Below, piece after piece: positions 58,498 through 64,000 of a DNA stretch of 64,000 nucleotides. The notes under the pieces were generated by a model. The model was not told where the DNA came from and did not search any database. It worked only from the letters and a program-made list of their open reading frames with translations. Numbering within the stretch: the stretch's first letter is position 1; each line of letters starts with the position of its first letter. Source of the stretch: Mimachlamys varia. Lineage: Eukaryota > Mollusca > Bivalvia > Pectinida > Pectinidae. The DNA lies in contig OX392529.1 of the NCBI GenBank assembly GCA_947623455.1, positions 6,200,001 through 6,264,000 of the forward strand, in the 5' to 3' direction. The position numbers and the translations under genes are program-made.

Positions 58498-58692
58498 CTA
58501 GATGACATAATAACTTGTCATTTTGTATAAAAATGTTGCATTTCTTTGCCACATCCATTGACAGACAATACATTCAGGTCCATACATTAATTTACAAAGT
58601 GGTGTGTCTAAAATCTCATTTCTGAAGTTAAATCTTCCAATGAAAAATTCTGACTTCGTTAAGAAACCGTTAATACAATTATTATATTTCAA
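58498..58692 (-). other. Unassigned protein-like open frame (minus)
   Basis: A 64-residue minus frame reads KSEFFIGRFNFRNEILDTPL, then CKLMYGPECIVCQWMWQRN. Its composition is protein-like with C-x(8)-C-x2-C spacing. I do not recognise the family. It lies next to the hammerhead-bearing repeat, so a retroelement fragment is possible. Confidence 0.3.
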
Positions 58693-58714
58693 TGATCTGT
58701 GCTACACTAAAAAC

Positions 58715-58990
58715 CATATTTTTTTCGTCACGATTTGAAACTAAACAGTACTACTTTAATTCTTTTCTGAATTCATAAATCAAAGGGGTTTTACGAACCC
58801 GAATTTCTGCTTATACATTATATTAGTTACGAAAATTTTAATTCCCACCTTGTTGACCCACGCATCACTGACGAATCCTAAAAGGACGAAACAGCTGTAC
58901 GATGCAGTTTGATTCATGTTTTTGGCATACTGTATCTATTACTGAACTTTTAAAAATGCAGCATATGTGTTTTACGTCATGTTTAATAAT
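58715..58990 (+). repeat. ~270-bp dispersed repeat, copy B, carrying a hammerhead-like motif
   Basis: This is the partner of the repeat at 885-1165. The two share order and spacing of landmarks from cacgatttgaaact to ttacgtcat and diverge outside. Overall similarity is moderate, so the two insertions are old. Confidence 0.7.
58862..58905 (+). ncRNA. Hammerhead-ribozyme-like motif, copy B (core intact)
   Basis: Helix I 5' strand gcatca is at 58862-58867 and the CTGACGA core at 58868-58874. Stem II strands 58875-58878 and 58884-58887 enclose loop TAAAA. GAA is at 58888-58890. Helix III is AC/GT with loop AGCT (58891-58898), the predicted cleavage nucleotide is A58899, and the helix I 3' strand is 58900-58905. 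All core residues (CUGANGA, GAA, A-U closing pair) are present. The first stem II pair (A·C) and the first helix I pair (C·A) are mismatched. Both are paired in copy A. Weak activity, or none, is expected. Confidence 0.65.
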
Positions 58991-60040
58991 TGTTAGTATC
59001 AATTAAGTAAGGCCTAAAGGTTCATAATAGGAAGGTGTACATTGTGTAGTATTTAACCTGGGTACATATCTAAACAGGATACCAATTTACCCATCGGTAC
59101 ACATTGCAGTGAGAATGCTTACATTGACGGATTGTCGACTATAATAAGGATAGTTTAACGCTTATTAATTTTCTATTTTGAAATTCTTTACAAATGCTTA
59201 ACTTCTTATATCATTCATCATCGATATTGTGAACGTTTTTATAAAACATGATTCATAACTCGCCGACTTTTGTGAGAATGTTACAGAAATATCGACCTTG
59301 TAAGACATTTCTACAAATCGTTGATGAGAATGTTTGCAAACGATGCATATTGTATCAATTACACGTGATAGTTGATAATTATCGTGGGGACGTTCATCAA
59401 GCATTACCTACCGAGTTTATTCATCATCACTCTGTTGAATTCTAAGTTATCTACTTCTGAAAGGAAAACATAAACTCATTTTAAGCAGTCATATTGTTGT
59501 ACAGGCGTACATTGTTCTTTTGCTTGTATGTAATATGTATTATATAAAAGACCCAACAATTGAAAATGCATCGATTAAATAACCTAAATTTTGTTCATTG
59601 CAATTCGCATCTAAAGCGTTTACAGGAAAATCTCTGTGAAATCGTACATTATTTGAGACTTTAACAAATCAAATCCGCTGGTATCTTAATAAACTGTGTG
59701 GGGTGGGGAAGTTTGCCCAGCCCCGTACCCCAGGGATCTCATTTGGCACTCGTTTCTGTCGACCTTGCCAACTTAGATCTCTTCAAACTCGACACGCGAG
59801 CTTTCTACCCCTGGATTTGATTCCGGTCCAGATTCCGTCCGTTAGATGTCACATCAATATCCCGGATTGCATGCGGGTACTGTTTTATATGCTATTGAAT
59901 TAAATATAAATGATTTGTGTACCGTGTCCCGGGCAGGACATGACACATAACTGGAGTCGTGTGCAAGAGGGAGACGTTTTATAACTTATAGAATTTCAAA
60001 TGTGAATTAAATATGAATGATTTATGTCCAGAACAATTTC
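58991..60040. other. No gene supported
   Basis: Unique AT-rich sequence. Small frames at 59248-59445 and 59703-59903 have no family resemblance. Confidence 0.45.
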
Positions 60041-60044
60041 ATTG

Positions 60045-63000
60045 GGAACATGTATTATACTGCTGGTACAACGGAGAGTTACACACGGTAATGTCGGTAA
60101 CAATTATTATACTGACGATACAACGGAGAGTAATACACGGTAATGTCGGTAACATTTATTATACCGTTGATACAACGGAGAGTTACACACGGTAATGTCA
60201 GTAACACTTATTATACTGCCGATACAGCGAGAGTTACACACGGTAATGTCAGTAACATTTATTATACTGCTGATACAGCGGAGAGTTACACACGGTAATG
60301 TCAGTAACACTTATTATACTGCTGACAAAACAGAGAGTTACACACGGTAATGTCAGTAACATTTATTATACTGCCGATACAGCGGAGAGTTACACACGGT
60401 AATGTCGGTAACATTTATTATACTGCTGATACAACGGAGAGTTACACACGGTAATATCAGTAACATTTATTATACTGCCGATACAACGGAGAGTTACGCA
60501 CGGTAATGTCGGTAACATTTATTATACTGCCGATACAATGGAGAGTTACACACGGTAATGTCGGTAACATTTATTATACTGCCGATACAACGGAGAGTTA
60601 CGCACGGTAATGTCGGTAACATTTATTATACTGCTGATACAACGGAGAGTTACACACGGTAATATCAGTAACATTTATTATACTGCCGATACAACGGAGA
60701 GTTACACACGGTAATGTCAGTAACACTTATTATACTGCCGATACAACGGAGAGTTACACACGGTAATGTCGGTAACATTTATTATACTGCCGATACAGCG
60801 AGAGTTACACACGGTAATATCAGTAACATTTATTATACTGCCGATACAACGGAGAGTTACGCACGGTAATGTCGGTAACATTTATTATACTGCTGATACA
60901 ACGGAGAGTTACACATGGTAATATCAGTAACATTTATTATACTGCCGATACAACGGAGAGTTACACACGGTAATGCCGGTAACACTTATTATACTGCCGA
61001 TACAACGGAGAGTTACACACGGTAATGTCGGTAACATTTATTATACTGCCGATACAACGGAGAGTTACGCACGGTAATGTCGGTAACATTTATTATACTG
61101 CTGATACAACGGAGAGTTACACACGGTAATGTCGGTAACATGTATTATACTGCCGATACAACAGAGAGTTATACACGGTAATGTCAGTAACATTTATTAT
61201 ACTGCTGATACAACGGAGAGTTACACGGTAATATCAGTAACATTTATTATACTGATGATACAACGGAGAGTTACACACGGTAATGTCGGTAACATTTATT
61301 ATACCGTTGATACAACGGAGAGTTACACACGGTAATGTCAGTAACACTTATTATACTGCCGATACAGCGAGAGTTACACACGGTAATGTCAGTAACATTT
61401 ATTATACTGCTGATACAGCGGAGAGTTACACACGGTAATGTCAGTAACACTTATTATACTGCTGACAAAACAGAGAGTTACACACGGTAATGTCAGTAAC
61501 ATTTATTATACTGCCGATACAGCGGAGAGTTACACACGGTAATGTCGGTAACATTTATTATACTGCTGATACAACGGAGAGTTACACACGGTAATATCAG
61601 TAACATTTATTATACTGCCGATACAACGGAGAGTTACGCACGGTAATGTCGGTAACATTTATTATACTGCCGATACAATGGAGAGTTACACACGGTAATG
61701 TCGGTAACATTTATTATACTGCCGATACAACGGAGAGTTACGCACGGTAATGTCGGTAACATTTATTATACTGCTGATACAACGGAGAGTTACACACGGT
61801 AATATCAGTAACATTTATTATACTGCCGATACAACGGAGAGTTACACACGGTAATGTCAGTAACACTTATTATACTGCCGATACAACGGAGAGTTACACA
61901 CGGTAATGTCGGTAACATTTATTATACTGCCGATACAGCGAGAGTTACACACGGTAATATCAGTAACATTTATTATACTGCCGATACAACGGAGAGTTAC
62001 GCACGGTAATGTCGGTAACATTTATTATACTGCTGATACAACGGAGAGTTACACATGGTAATATCAGTAACATTTATTATACTGCCGATACAACGGAGAG
62101 TTACACACGGTAATGCCGGTAACACTTATTATACTGCCGATACAACGGAGAGTTACACACGGTAATGTCGGTAACATTTATTATACTGCCGATACAACGG
62201 AGAGTTACGCACGGTAATGTCGGTAACATTTATTATACTGCTGATACAACGGAGAGTTACACACGGTAATGTCGGTAACATGTATTATACTGCCGATACA
62301 ACAGAGAGTTATACACGGTAATGTCAGTAACATTTATTATACTGCTGATACAACGGAGAGTTACACGGTAATATCAGTAACATTTATTATACTGATGATA
62401 CAACGGAGAGTTACACACGGTAATGTCGGTAACACTTATTATACTGCCGATACAATGGAGAGTTACACACGGTAATGTCAGTAACATTTATTATACTGCC
62501 GATACAACGGAGAGTTACGCATGGTAATGTCGGTAACATTTATTATACTGCCGATACAACGGAGAGTTACACACGGTAATGTCGGTAACATTTATTATAC
62601 TGCCGATACAATGGAGAGTTACACACGGTTATGTCGGTAACATTTATTATACTGCCGATACAATGGAGAGTTACACACGGTAATGTCGGTAACATTTATT
62701 ATACTGCCGATACAATGGAGAGTTACACACGGTAATGTCGGTAACATTTATTATACTGCCGATACAATGGAGAGTTACGCACGGTAATGTCGGTAACACT
62801 TATTATACTGCTGATACAACGGAGAGTTACACACGGTAATGTCGGTAACATGTATTATACTGCCGATACAACGGAGAGTTACACACGGTAATGCCGGTAA
62901 CACTTATTATACTGCCGATACAATGGAGAGTTACGCACGGTAATGTCGGTAACATTTATTATACTGCCGATACAACGGAGAGTTACACACGGTAATGTCG

Positions 63001-64000
63001 GTAACACTTATTATACTGCCGATACAATGGAGAGTTACACACGGTAATGTCGGTAACATGTATTATACTGCCGATACAATGGAGAGTTACACACGGTAAT
63101 GTCGGTAACACTTATTATACTGCCGATACAATGGAGAGTTACACACGGTAATGTCAGTAACATTTATTATACTGCCGATACAACGGAGAGTTACGCACGG
63201 TAATGTCGGTAACATTTATTATACTTCCGATACAACGGAGAGTTACACACGGTAATGTCAGTAACATTTATTATACTGCCGATACAACGGAGAGTTACAC
63301 ACGGTAATGTCGGTAACATTTATTATACTGCCGATACAACGGAGAGTTACGCACGGTAATGTCGGTAACATTTATTATACTGCCGATACAGCGAGAGTTA
63401 CACACGGTAATGTCGGTAACACTTATTATACTGCCGATACAACGGAGAGTTACACACGGTAATATCAGTAACATTTATTATACTGCCGATACAACGGAGA
63501 GTTACGCACGGTAATGTCGGTAACATTTATTATACTGCCGATACAGCGAGAGTTACACACGGTAATGTCGGTAACATTTATTATACTGCCGATACAACGG
63601 AGAGTTACACACGGTAATGTCAGTAACATTTATTATACTGCCGATACAGCGAGAGTTACACACGGTAATGTCAGTAACACTTATTATACTGCTGATAAAA
63701 CAGAGAGTTACACACGGTAATGTCAGTAACACTTATTATACTGCTGATACAACGGACAGTTACACACAGTAATGTCAGTAACATTTATTATACTGCCGAT
63801 ACAACGGAGAGTTACACACGGTAATATCAGTAGCATTACTATACTGCTGATACAGCGAGAGTTACACACGGTAATGCCGGTAGCACTTATTATACTGCTG
63901 ATACAACGGAGAGTTACACACGGTAATGCCGGTAACACTTATTATACTGCTGATAAAACAGTGAGTTACACACGGTAATGTCAGTAACATGTATTATACT
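60045..64000. repeat. 52-bp minisatellite, ~76 copies, continuing past the window
   Basis: The unit is cggagagttacacacggtaa then tgtcggtaacatttattata and ctgccgatacaa. Variants include gatacagcgagag (51 bp), ttacacggtaat (48 bp), gctgacaaaacagag and accgttgat. A 1140-bp block (about 60140-61295) is repeated almost without change at 61280-62435. Small frames on both strands are artefacts. Confidence 0.97.

Noticed and set aside
3533..64000. CRISPR-like arrays
   Set aside because: Units follow each other directly with no unique spacers, there are no cas-like genes, and the DNA is eukaryotic. These are minisatellites.

Overview
The window is animal nuclear DNA, most likely from a mollusc and probably a bivalve. 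It is AT-rich and gene-poor. It has split genes with GT-AG introns, tRNA-derived SINE-like repeats, Penelope-like retroelement debris, a PIF/Harbinger fragment, a LINE fragment, and dispersed repeats of the 'aaggtcaaggtcac' and 'gtccgtcgtcgtgcgtc' types that I associate with bivalve genomes. The species assignment is inference. No bacterial, organellar or viral gene is visible.

Only two pieces of host protein-coding gene are well supported. (1) A four-exon plus-strand gene (11496-19894) encodes a 270-residue type I membrane protein of the cation-dependent mannose-6-phosphate receptor/MRH family. All splice phases agree. It has a signal peptide, a cysteine-rich lumenal domain, one membrane helix, and a cytosolic tail ending in a YEQL sorting-type motif. 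(2) The first coding exon (48027-48114) of a SNAG-domain transcriptional repressor begins MPRSFMVK and ends in a phase-1 splice donor. No zinc-finger exon follows in the remaining 15.9 kb, so the rest must lie beyond the window.

The rest is mostly repeats. I count about 17 tandem arrays with unrelated units of 17 to 56 bp. By my spans they cover roughly 27-28 kb, over 40% of the window. The largest are a 38-bp array (3.5-8.6 kb), a 51-bp array filling intron 2 of the receptor gene (15.3-19.3 kb), a 23-25-bp array (25.7-28.3 kb), a 47-bp array (32.5-34.9 kb), a 56-bp array (41.6-43.6 kb), a 43-bp array (55.6-57.4 kb) and a 52-bp array (60.0 kb to the right edge). Most of the long open frames here are artefacts of these arrays.

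Mobile-element remains lie between the arrays. One Penelope-like family is present as six or seven decayed copies sharing a 3' end. One copy carries the 5.1-kb 38-bp array inside its coding region, and the array unit is recognisably that element's own sequence. A Harbinger transposase fragment sits between two Penelope-like fragments. Two copies of a ~270-bp dispersed repeat (near 1.0 kb and 58.9 kb) each carry a type-I hammerhead-ribozyme-like fold. Their mutations are in different places, so the inferred ancestor looks intact.
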